Assembly: GCA_937863385.1 (NCBI GenBank)
Contig: CALMBW010000008.1
Span: forward strand, 1 to 64,000
DNA: 64,000 bases
Direction: 5' to 3'
Source: an uncultured Actinomycetes bacterium
Lineage (GTDB): Bacteria > Actinomycetota > CADDZG01 > WHSQ01
Shown: positions 1-5,243 of the stretch, piece after piece
Numbering within the stretch: position 1 is the stretch's first letter
How the letters are laid out: every line of letters begins with the position of its first letter
Position numbers and translations under genes: made by a program
Notes under the pieces: model-generated
What the model saw: the letters and a program-made list of their open reading frames with translations, nothing else
Told to the model about the DNA's origin: nothing
Database searches by the model: none

Positions 1-260
1 TCCACTCGTATCTGATCCTCCGCTACGCCGAGGGCGACAAGGTCGCCATGAACGTTGGCTTTTATTACATGGCCAATGCCGGCGGGCGACTCATGGGCAC
101 GGTGCTGTCCGGGGCGCTCTACCAGTGGCGGGGGTTGGAGGCATGCCTGTGGGCATCGGTCGCGTTCGTGCTCACGGCTGGCCTCTTGTCGCGTTCGCTA
201 CCCGATGCGACCGCGGCTCGGCTGCGACGTGCGGCAACTCCGCTGGAATCGGGGTCTTGA
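1..260 (+). CDS. arsJ: ArsJ-like MFS exporter, C-terminal fragment
   Basis: Only the last 85 or so codons are inside the window; the gene enters from the left edge in the frame of base 3 and stops with TGA at 258-260. The visible part contains the stretch NVGFYYMANAGGRLMGTVLSG followed by a hydrophobic helix, which looks like the last two membrane segments of a major facilitator exporter of the ArsJ type (export of 1-arseno-3-phosphoglycerate made by a partner GAPDH). The next gene, 35 bp downstream, is an arsenate reductase, which supports an arsenic role. The assignment rests on family memory of a short fragment, so a generic MFS exporter remains possible. Confidence 0.6.
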   Translation, partial: HSYLILRYAEGDKVAMNVGFYYMANAGGRLMGTVLSGALYQWRGLEACLWASVAFVLTAGLLSRSLPDATAARLRRAATPLESGS

Positions 261-294
261 TCTTTCGGGCAGCTTCGACGATGGAGGTGGTGTC

Positions 295-933
295 GTGAAG
301 ACGTATGGCGACTACGGCAACAGTGACGAGATGGTCGAGCACGTCTGCGAACAGCTCGCCAGCGAGTTCACCGGGACGTTCTCTCCCGAGACCGTCCAAC
401 GATTCGTTTCCGAGTCCTTCGACTCGCTCAGCAACGCACGGGTGCAGGCTTTCGTACCGCTGTTCATCCACCGCTTTGCCAAGGAGCGTCTGCGAGCCGC
501 GGGCCAAGCTGAGGGAGTCATCGAGAAAGAGGTTCCCGAGGTCCTGTTCGTGTGTGTCCACAATGCCGGCCGCTCTCAGATGGCTGCTGCTCTGCTCGAT
601 CGGGCGGCCGAAGGCCGGGTGCACGTTCGTTCGGCTGGCTCGACCCCAGCCGATGAGATCCATGAAGGAGTGCGCGAGGCGATGGCCGAGATCGGGGTCG
701 ACATGGCTCAGGAATTCCCCAAGCCGCTGACTGACGAGGTGGTTAGAGCCGCAGACGTCGTAGTGACCATGGGATGCGGCGATGCATGCCCCGTCTACTC
801 CGGAAAGAAGTATCTCGACTGGGAGCTCGACGACCCCACGGGCAAGGCTAGCGAAGAGGTGCGCACGATCCGCGACGAGATCGATCTGCGTGTTCGAGCC
901 CTTCTGGAAGAGCTCTTACCCGTCGTGGCTTAG
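295..933 (+). CDS. arsC: Arsenate reductase ArsC, low-molecular-weight phosphatase type with N-terminal helical domain
   Basis: 212 aa from a GTG at 295, chosen because GGAGGTGG (283-290) sits at the right distance; an upstream in-frame ATG at 55 overlaps the previous gene and is unlikely. Residues 1-80 form a helical extension seen in actinobacterial fusions. Residues 83-212 are the catalytic domain: the P-loop CVHNAGR (Cys87 to Arg93) that binds the oxyanion, Cys161 and Cys165 in MGCGDACP for the thiol relay, and the general-acid Asp in ELDDPTG (179-180). The family reduces arsenate to arsenite using thioredoxin or mycothiol. Lies directly behind the ArsJ-like exporter, so the two probably form one arsenic-resistance transcription unit. 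Confidence 0.9.
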   Translation: MKTYGDYGNSDEMVEHVCEQLASEFTGTFSPETVQRFVSESFDSLSNARVQAFVPLFIHRFAKERLRAAGQAEGVIEKEVPEVLFVCVHNAGRSQMAAALLDRAAEGRVHVRSAGSTPADEIHEGVREAMAEIGVDMAQEFPKPLTDEVVRAADVVVTMGCGDACPVYSGKKYLDWELDDPTGKASEEVRTIRDEIDLRVRALLEELLPVVA

Positions 934-988
934 CGACTGGCAAACTTGACGGTCGCAGAGCAGCTGCGCCGCCAAGCGCACTAGCGAC

Positions 989-1001
989 TACCGTTCCTCA
1001 A
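989..1001 (+). promoter_or_regulatory. Leaderless-type promoter -10 for the MFS gene
   Basis: TACCGT (989-994) lies exactly six bases before the ATG at 1001. The same hexamer-to-start spacing recurs before at least seven other genes in this window, so transcription probably begins at or next to the start codon. No Shine-Dalgarno sequence is present. Confidence 0.5.
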
Positions 1002-2200
1002 TGAGCGAAAGAGACAGCAAGCGGCGCTGGTTGACGGCTCCTGTCAAGGGGATCGCTGCCGCCAGCCTTCTATCGGATGTGGGTCACGAGGTACCCACGT
1101 CGTTGATGCCACGACTGCTCACCTCAACGCTTGGGGCTCCTGCTGCTGCGCTTGGGCTCATCGAGGGGATAGCCGACGCCTTGTCCGGGCTGGCGCGACT
1201 GGCAGGCGGTCCCATCGCTGATGATCCAGAACGACGGCGCAAGGTCGCGATCGGCGGCTATGCGAGTACCGCGATCCTCACGAGTCTCATCGGCACAGCC
1301 ACTGCGGTATGGCAAGTGGGTGTTCTACGAGCGGCCGGTTGGACGGCCCGCGGGCTCAGAACGCCCGCTAGGAACGCGCTGCTCGCTGATTCGGTCCTCC
1401 CTTCCGCTTACGGCAGGGCATACGGGTTCGAGCGCGCGATGGACAACGTGGGTGCCATCCTTGGACCCTTGCTTGCGATCGGCCTCGTCGCGGTCGTCTC
1501 GGTGCGGACCGCGATCCTCATCTCGGTCATCCCAGGACTCCTCGCAGTGGTGGCGATGGCGTACGCCGTCGCGCATATCGAGCGAGCCGAGAATCAGGAG
1601 CACACGCTCCGATTGCAATTCCGGGCGGCGTTCTCATACGTTCGGCCGCTATTCATGTCGATCGGCGCGTTTGAAGTCGGAAACGTCGCGGCGACCCTCC
1701 TGATCCTGCGCGCGACCGAACTTCTAAATCGCGACTGGACGACGTCTTCCGCAACAACCACGGCGCTGCTCCTGTACGTCAGCTACAACGTCGCCGCGAC
1801 GGGTGCGAGTGTCGTCGGGGGGAGATGGCTAGATGCTCGTTCAGCGACGCCCGTCCTGCGTGGTGGGTTCGCTGCGTTCGGTCTGGCCTACGCGCTCTTC
1901 GCCGTGACCGGCCCAAGCGTCGTGCTGCTCGGCTTGGCTTTCGTCCTTGGCGGCGTCGGGATCGGTTTCGTGGAGACGGCTGAACACGCGGCGGTCGCCC
2001 ATGCGGCCCCGATGGACCTTCGTGGTTCGTCGTTCGGACTACTAGCGGGCCTACAAAGCTTTGGCAATCTGTTGGGGAGCGGCATCGCAGGGTTGTTGTG
2101 GACCGTTGCCTCGCCTACGTGGGCGTTCTCTTACTTGGTGGCCTGGATGGTGATTGCGCTGGGCTCAAGCGTGCTCCGGGTAGAGACTCTTAGGCGATGA
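1001..2200 (+). CDS. MFS transporter, 12-helix drug/metal exporter type
   Basis: 399 aa, almost entirely hydrophobic helices, the normal size of a 12-TM major facilitator protein. Seen near the N-terminus: LLSDVGHEVPTSLMP then an acidic/arginine loop DDPERRRK between helices 2 and 3, the usual place of the MFS A-motif, and RAMDNVGAILGPLLA in helix 5 that resembles the exporter-type C-motif. The start ATG at 1001 is preceded by a leaderless-type -10 element and no ribosome-binding site. It sits 67 bp behind arsC, so a role in oxyanion or metal export is a reasonable inference, but the substrate cannot be read from the sequence. Confidence 0.8.
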   Translation: MSERDSKRRWLTAPVKGIAAASLLSDVGHEVPTSLMPRLLTSTLGAPAAALGLIEGIADALSGLARLAGGPIADDPERRRKVAIGGYASTAILTSLIGTATAVWQVGVLRAAGWTARGLRTPARNALLADSVLPSAYGRAYGFERAMDNVGAILGPLLAIGLVAVVSVRTAILISVIPGLLAVVAMAYAVAHIERAENQEHTLRLQFRAAFSYVRPLFMSIGAFEVGNVAATLLILRATELLNRDWTTSSATTTALLLYVSYNVAATGASVVGGRWLDARSATPVLRGGFAAFGLAYALFAVTGPSVVLLGLAFVLGGVGIGFVETAEHAAVAHAAPMDLRGSSFGLLAGLQSFGNLLGSGIAGLLWTVASPTWAFSYLVAWMVIALGSSVLRVETLRR

Positions 2201-2213
2201 TCCAAAGAAGTTT

Positions 2214-2236
2214 CGCTAGTCACGATAAATATGCGA
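2214..2236 (+). repeat. Island repeat, copy a
   Basis: First of four copies of a short sequence with the core CGCTAGT-nCTGATAAATATCGC. This copy is divergent (CGCTAGTCACGATAAATATG) and starts 14 bp after the MFS stop codon. The other copies are at 3061, 3136 and 4774. It overlaps the start of a small ORF at 2231. Confidence 0.6.
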
Positions 2237-2398
2237 TTTCGCTCAGTCATGAGCAGGATGTTTGCTGCTAAGCACAGCGCTAATCCGGATCTAGACAACT
2301 GCTTCGCCGACTACGCGCAGCGAAATGCGAGAGAACTTGCAGAGATGCTTGGACAGCTCACCAACGTACTGATGCCGGAAGCCCCCGAATCTAGCTAG
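2231..2398 (+). CDS. Small ORF of unknown function, 55 aa
   Basis: ATG at 2231 to TAG at 2396-2398, 55 codons, no good ribosome-binding site. The C-terminal half reads HSANPDLDNCFADYAQRN then ARELAEML. The same peptide pattern is found again, decayed, at 3195-3281 (19 of 28 residues identical), which is evidence that this reading frame was once translated rather than random. It contains a single Cys in LDNC and an amphipathic helix rich in Ala/Glu/Leu. No family is recognised. It begins inside repeat copy a. It could be the remnant of the C-terminal end of a longer protein carried by the repeat unit. Confidence 0.4.
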   Translation: MRFRSVMSRMFAAKHSANPDLDNCFADYAQRNARELAEMLGQLTNVLMPEAPESS

Positions 2399-2427
2399 CT
2401 AGCACAGCCAACGTAAGTAGCACGGGC

Positions 2428-2457
2428 TTGCATGGTATCCGTGTAAGCGTGTAAACT
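2428..2457 (+). promoter_or_regulatory. Probable promoter of higBA
   Basis: TTGCAT (2428-2433) and TAAACT (2452-2457) with an 18-bp spacer, placing the transcription start near 2464, just ahead of the GGAGG ribosome-binding site at 2471-2475 of the toxin gene. Confidence 0.45.
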
Positions 2458-2481
2458 ACGGTTCGTGACCGGAGGCATTGC

Positions 2482-2772
2482 TTGATCATCTCGTTCGCCG
2501 ATCAGGCAACTGAGGCTCTCTTTCACGGCGAAACGGGGAAGACGATCCGAGGGATTCCTTCGGACATCCGATCGGTAGCCACAAGGAAATTGGACATGGT
2601 CAATGCGGCCCAGGAGTTGCAAGACCTGAGAGTGCCCCCCGGGAACCGGCTTGAGGCATTGAAGGGAGAGCTGAAGGGGAAACACAGCATCCGGATCAAC
2701 GACCAGTGGAGGGTCGTTTTTCGCTGGGAGAACGGAGATGCGCATGACGTTGAGATCGATGACTATCACTAG
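2482..2772 (+). CDS. higB: HigB-type toxin (RelE/ParE superfamily)
   Basis: 96 aa from a TTG start at 2482 with GGAGG seven bases upstream. The sequence matches the plasmid-killer/HigB family over its whole length: MIISFADQATEALF at the N-terminus, the central LDMVNAAQELQDLRVPPGNRLEAL, and the C-terminal beta strands HSIRINDQWRVVFRW followed by HDVEIDDYH, the region that holds the basic and C-terminal His residues used in ribosome-dependent mRNA cleavage by this family. The partner antitoxin begins 8 bp downstream. Toxin-first order is typical of higBA, unlike most other toxin-antitoxin modules. Confidence 0.92.
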   Translation: MIISFADQATEALFHGETGKTIRGIPSDIRSVATRKLDMVNAAQELQDLRVPPGNRLEALKGELKGKHSIRINDQWRVVFRWENGDAHDVEIDDYH

Positions 2773-2780
2773 GAGTAGCG

Positions 2781-3065
2781 ATGCTGCCTAAGAACCGGAT
2801 CCCAACCCACCCCGGCGAGATCCTCCTTGAGGAATTCCTCAAGCCCTTGGGTGTGAGCCAAGTGGCCCTAGCCGAGCACCTCGGCATCCCTGTTCAGCGG
2901 GTCAACGAGCTCGTGCGTGGGAAGCGAGGCGTTACGTCAGAGACGGCTTGGCTGCTGGCTGGCGCTCTCGGTACGACCCCTGAGTTCTGGATCAATCTGC
3001 AGACGAACCACGACCTTGTGCGAAACCGGCCTCAAAGGAAGGTTCGCCAACTCGCCGCCGGCTAG
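2781..3065 (+). CDS. higA: HigA-type antitoxin (XRE helix-turn-helix)
   Basis: 94 aa, ATG at 2781 with AGGAG nine bases upstream. The N-terminal signature THPGEILLEEFLKPLGVSQ and the helix-turn-helix VALAEHLGIPVQRVNELVRG (about residues 28-48) are diagnostic for the HigA/VapI antitoxin family, followed by the conserved SETAWLLAGALGTTPEFWINLQ. It should bind and neutralise HigB and repress the shared promoter. Its TAG stop codon is part of repeat copy b. Confidence 0.93.
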   Translation: MLPKNRIPTHPGEILLEEFLKPLGVSQVALAEHLGIPVQRVNELVRGKRGVTSETAWLLAGALGTTPEFWINLQTNHDLVRNRPQRKVRQLAAG

Positions 3066-3082
3066 TACTGATAGATATGCCG
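3061..3082 (+). repeat. Island repeat, copy b
   Basis: GCTAGTACTGATAGATATGC overlaps the last codons and stop of higA. It is the shortest clear copy; similarity to the other copies fades after about 22 bp. Confidence 0.55.
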
Positions 3083-3132
3083 CTCTGGAGCGGAGATGAA
3101 GCGGAATAGCGTGTCGGGTTTCCTGGTGAGGT

Positions 3133-3204
3133 GATCGCTAGTGCTGATAAATATCGCTCAACGCTTGGCGGCGACCTGCGAAAACTCGACCTAGCACAGC
3201 GCTG
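3133..3204 (+). repeat. Island repeat, copy c (long form)
   Basis: GATCGCTAGTGCTGATAAAT begins a roughly 70-bp segment that aligns along its whole length with copy d at 4774-4843, including the internal GACCTGCG and a terminal CTAGC-C-GCG. Downstream it runs into the decayed copy of the small ORF at 3195-3281. Confidence 0.6.
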
Positions 3205-3281
3205 ATCGGAATCTAGACAACTGCCACTCCGATTTCGCACAGCAGAATGCGAGAGAACTGGCGGAACTTTTGACACAGTAG
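3195..3281 (+). pseudogene. Decayed copy of the 55-aa small ORF
   Basis: In one frame this reads HSADRNLDNCHSDFAQQN then ARELAELLTQ and a TAG stop, 19 of 28 residues matching the small ORF at 2231-2398. The codon before the first His is TAG (3192-3194) where the intact copy has AAG, so no start is reachable. It appears to be a broken duplicate carried with repeat copy c. Confidence 0.5.
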
Positions 3282-3335
3282 AGATGGGTGTTCGACGCTT
3301 CAAACTTGTCTCACCTCATAGCTACGTTTTGGTGA

Positions 3336-3593
3336 GTGAACACGAGACGGTTGTGGCAGCGAATTCTCCAGGGACACCTTCAGAATGTGAGATTCAGCGA
3401 CTTCCGGCGGTTGCTCGAAGAATTCGGCTGGGCTTTGGATCGGCAGGAGAGCTCTCATCGGGTGTACCGCCATCCATTGGTGGCTGAACGCCTGAGTGTT
3501 CAGCCCGATCGCAATGGGCAAGCAAAGCCCTACCAGATCCGAGAGCTTCGCCGGTACGTTGAGGATTACGATTTGGTTCGGGAGGAGCAATGA
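3336..3593 (+). CDS. hicA: HicA-type mRNA interferase toxin
   Basis: 85 aa from a GTG at 3336. Although shorter HicA proteins start near 3387, the longer form is preferred because a known HicA subgroup has the same N-terminal extension (about 18 residues, here NTRRLWQRILQGHLQNVRFS) before the double-stranded-RNA-binding-like fold. The fold holds FRRLLEEFGWALDR and SSHRVYRHP, with the active-site His of the family, then GQAKPYQIRELRRYVEDYDL. The next gene, hicB, overlaps by four bases (ATGA). There is no strong ribosome-binding site before 3336. Confidence 0.85.
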   Translation: MNTRRLWQRILQGHLQNVRFSDFRRLLEEFGWALDRQESSHRVYRHPLVAERLSVQPDRNGQAKPYQIRELRRYVEDYDLVREEQ

Positions 3594-3820
3594 AGGATTA
3601 CGCGATCAACGTCTTTTGGTCCGACGAAGACGAGAGCTACATCGCAACGGTGCCCGACCTCCGTGGCTGTTCTGCCTATGGGGATTCTCCAGAGGAGGCC
3701 GTAAGGGAGGTCGAGGTAGCGAAGCGCCTGTGGCTCGAATCCGCGCGGGAACACGGGGACCCGATCCCTGAGCCTTCGTATCGACCACCTGACGCTCCCA
3801 AGATCGCGGCGGGTGGATAG
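3590..3820 (+). CDS. hicB: HicB-type antitoxin
   Basis: 76 aa, ATG at 3590 overlapping the hicA stop, with GGAGGAGC just upstream. Residues 1-50 are a classical HicB partial RNase H-like domain: INVFWSDEDESYIATVPDLRG followed by GDSPEEAVREVEVAKRLWLE. The C-terminus is short, rich in Pro, and has no recognisable DNA-binding domain, as in the shorter HicB subgroup that antagonises the toxin by direct binding only. Confidence 0.9.
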   Translation: MKDYAINVFWSDEDESYIATVPDLRGCSAYGDSPEEAVREVEVAKRLWLESAREHGDPIPEPSYRPPDAPKIAAGG

Positions 3821-3957
3821 ATGAAGCCACCGCTAGCCCAGTGGAAGGGTGGGCCGTCCGGTCAAGCTCAAGGATGCCGACCGGGATGTCGGTAGTCAGG
3901 CTTCGCGCCGCCTGACCCTGTCTGCGGATGGTGAGCCATTCAACTGCTACTACAGCT

Positions 3958-4164
3958 ATGCGCAAGAGAACGCGTGCGACCTTGCTGCTCTCTTGGAACG
4001 GTCGGGGCGCCGGTCGCCACGTCTGCTTGCCGATCTGGTGGATCGCGGCAGGCATCGGCATCCGATTGGGTGTGTATCCCTCGGAGTTCTTCCGTCGGTT
4101 GGCAACCGCTGCAGGCCTCATCGAGCCGCAGGAGGCTCAGAGAGAGCCTTCGACCCAGGGATAG
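3958..4164 (+). CDS. Possible small hydrophobic protein, 68 aa
   Basis: ATG at 3958; no ribosome-binding site and no family recognised. One hydrophobic stretch (HVCLPIWWIAAGIGIRLGV, about residues 22-41) preceded by a strongly basic N-terminus would suit a single membrane helix. It may equally be a non-coding frame; the competing frame on the same strand from 3849 is no more convincing. Confidence 0.2.
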   Translation: MRKRTRATLLLSWNGRGAGRHVCLPIWWIAAGIGIRLGVYPSEFFRRLATAAGLIEPQEAQREPSTQG

Positions 4165-4198
4165 ACGGACTTCCCACCGAGGCCCATCCCTGCAGTCT

Positions 4199-4220
4199 GT
4201 ATTACGAAACGTGATACACT
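4199..4220 (+). promoter_or_regulatory. Operator and leaderless promoter of the CopG/MazF-like operon
   Basis: GTATTACG-AAA-CGTGATAC (4199-4217) is an inverted repeat with one mismatch in eight. It overlaps TACACT (4215-4220), a -10 element six bases before the ATG at 4227. A ribbon-helix-helix antitoxin binding here would block its own promoter. Confidence 0.6.
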
Positions 4221-4226
4221 CTCCAC

Positions 4227-4460
4227 ATGGCCAGAGCCATCTCTATCCGCCTTGACGAAGAAGCTGCTCGGGCCCTTTCCCGTCTGGAAGCGTCGGGCAT
4301 GAGTCGTTCCGAGGCCATCCGTGCTGCCCTTGTTGAGTCGGCGAACAACCTCCGCCGCCGACAGGAAGTCGCCGCGGAGGTGGCAGCTTTGGAGGCCGAC
4401 GAAGCTGATCGCAAGGAGATGCAAGAGGTGGCATCCCTCATGGAAAGCCTCCGTGCGTAG
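4227..4460 (+). CDS. Ribbon-helix-helix (CopG-type) antitoxin
   Basis: 77 aa. Residues 3-42 give the RHH pattern: beta strand RAISIRLDEEAARALSRLEA, then GMSRSEAIRAALVESANN, with the SRSEAIR turn typical of CopG/MazE-like antitoxins. The rest is a long charged helix (EVAAEVAALEADEADRKEM) suited to wrapping the toxin. The ATG at 4227 has no ribosome-binding site but a leaderless-type -10. It overlaps the next gene by eight bases, as expected for a co-translated pair. Confidence 0.85.
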   Translation: MARAISIRLDEEAARALSRLEASGMSRSEAIRAALVESANNLRRRQEVAAEVAALEADEADRKEMQEVASLMESLRA

Positions 4461-4770
4461 GGGAGACATCCATGAGCTGCGGTCGCCCCGCGGTAAGAGG
4501 GGCGAGCAGCAAGGCCGGAGGTTCGGCGTTGTCCTCCAAGCAGACGAGTTCCTTCCACGATCCGTCGTGATCGTCGCTCCCACCTCGCAGAGTGCAAGAG
4601 CAGCGACTTTCAGACCTGAGATCGAGGTCAACGATGAGCCAACTCGCGTTCTCGTCGAGCAGCTAGGGGCGGTGGACACGAATCACCTCGGGAAGCTGGT
4701 GGGCCACATAGCTCCCGCGGAGCAGTGGGAGATCGATGATGCTCTTCGGTTGATCTTGGCTCTGGGATAG
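4453..4770 (+). CDS. MazF/PemK-like mRNA interferase toxin
   Basis: 105 aa from GTG at 4453 (VRRGDIHELRSP), with GGAAAG upstream; the reading frame is open further left but overlaps the antitoxin completely. RRGDIHELR, GRRFGVVLQAD, RSVVIVAPTS, then VLVEQLGAVDTNHLGKLVGHI correspond to the conserved strands of the MazF family: RGDI with the catalytic Arg, the second strand where substrate RNA binds, and the Q-x-x-x-VD-x-x-R/L-L-G block. In this copy the usual Arg after VDT is replaced by Asn-His. Probable ribonuclease of a type II module with the upstream CopG-like protein. Confidence 0.82.
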   Translation: MRRGDIHELRSPRGKRGEQQGRRFGVVLQADEFLPRSVVIVAPTSQSARAATFRPEIEVNDEPTRVLVEQLGAVDTNHLGKLVGHIAPAEQWEIDDALRLILALG

Positions 4771-4773
4771 GGG

Positions 4774-4843
4774 GATCGCTAGTCCTGATGGATATCGTTT
4801 CACGCTCAGGACTGACCTGCGCAAGCGCGATCTAGCTCGGCGG
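4774..4843 (+). repeat. Island repeat, copy d (long form)
   Basis: GATCGCTAGTCCTGATGGAT begins four bases after the stop codon of the MazF-like gene and aligns over about 70 bp with copy c. It ends with CTAGCTCGGCG, so the outer ends (CGCTAG and CTAGC) form an imperfect inverted repeat. Confidence 0.6.
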
Positions 4844-4850
4844 GGAGAAT

Positions 4851-4872
4851 CATATCAACGGCTGTTAGTATG
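4851..4872 (+). promoter_or_regulatory. Operator/-10 of the metal-sensing repressor operon
   Basis: CATATCAAC-GGCT-GTTAGTATG is an inverted repeat with seven of nine positions matching. It overlaps TAGTAT (4866-4871), a -10 six bases before the ATG at 4878. ArsR/SmtB-family repressors bind palindromes over the -10, so autoregulation is likely. Confidence 0.55.
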
Positions 4873-4877
4873 TTGGC

Positions 4878-5243
4878 ATGACCCAGGAAGCTGAGGAGTG
4901 CGATCTCCTGTGCCTTGACCTTGGGGTCGCAGAGAAGATCCGGGGCGTTCTCGAACTCACCGAGCAGCTGCAGCGCGCCGCCGGTCGGGCCCAGGCCTTG
5001 GGCGACCCGACGCGGCTGATGGTCGTCAGTGCGCTGGCTCACGGTGAAGAGCTCTGTGTTTGCGACCTTGCTTGGGTGTGCGGGCGGTCGCAGAACTTGG
5101 TTTCGCATCATCTGCGGGTGCTGCGGCACGCGGGTCTCGTCACATCTCGGCGGGACAAGAAGATGGTGATGTACTCGATAACAGCGGAGGGCAGCGCCCT
5201 TCTGGCCGCTCTGTTGGGACATGATCGAAAGGCGACCCGATGA
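4878..5243 (+). CDS. ArsR/SmtB-family metal-responsive repressor (CadC/CmtR-like)
   Basis: 121 aa. Winged helix-turn-helix with the recognition region RSQNLVSHHLRVLRHAGLVT (about residues 76-95) and wing RRDKKMVMYSI. Two metal-ligand candidates are the N-terminal ECDLLCLD (Cys8, Cys12) and ELCVCDL at the start of the alpha-3 helix (Cys55, Cys57); the latter is the CVC site of CadC and ArsR-type sensors of soft metals such as Cd, Pb or As. Leaderless start at 4878. Its stop overlaps the ATPase start by four bases, so the repressor controls the pump. Confidence 0.88.
   Translation: MTQEAEECDLLCLDLGVAEKIRGVLELTEQLQRAAGRAQALGDPTRLMVVSALAHGEELCVCDLAWVCGRSQNLVSHHLRVLRHAGLVTSRRDKKMVMYSITAEGSALLAALLGHDRKATR

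Larger units (their letters stand above)
3821..4226. other. 406-bp region between hicB and the CopG/MazF-like pair
   Basis: No gene with family support. The best frame is the weak ORF at 3958-4164. The right end holds the palindromic operator at 4199-4217. Nothing else is recognised. Confidence 0.5.

Noticed and set aside
3133-4843. Integron attC sites between the TA modules
   Set aside because: The cassette look is there, but the GTTRRRY and RYYYAAC cores are missing, and no integrase is in the window.
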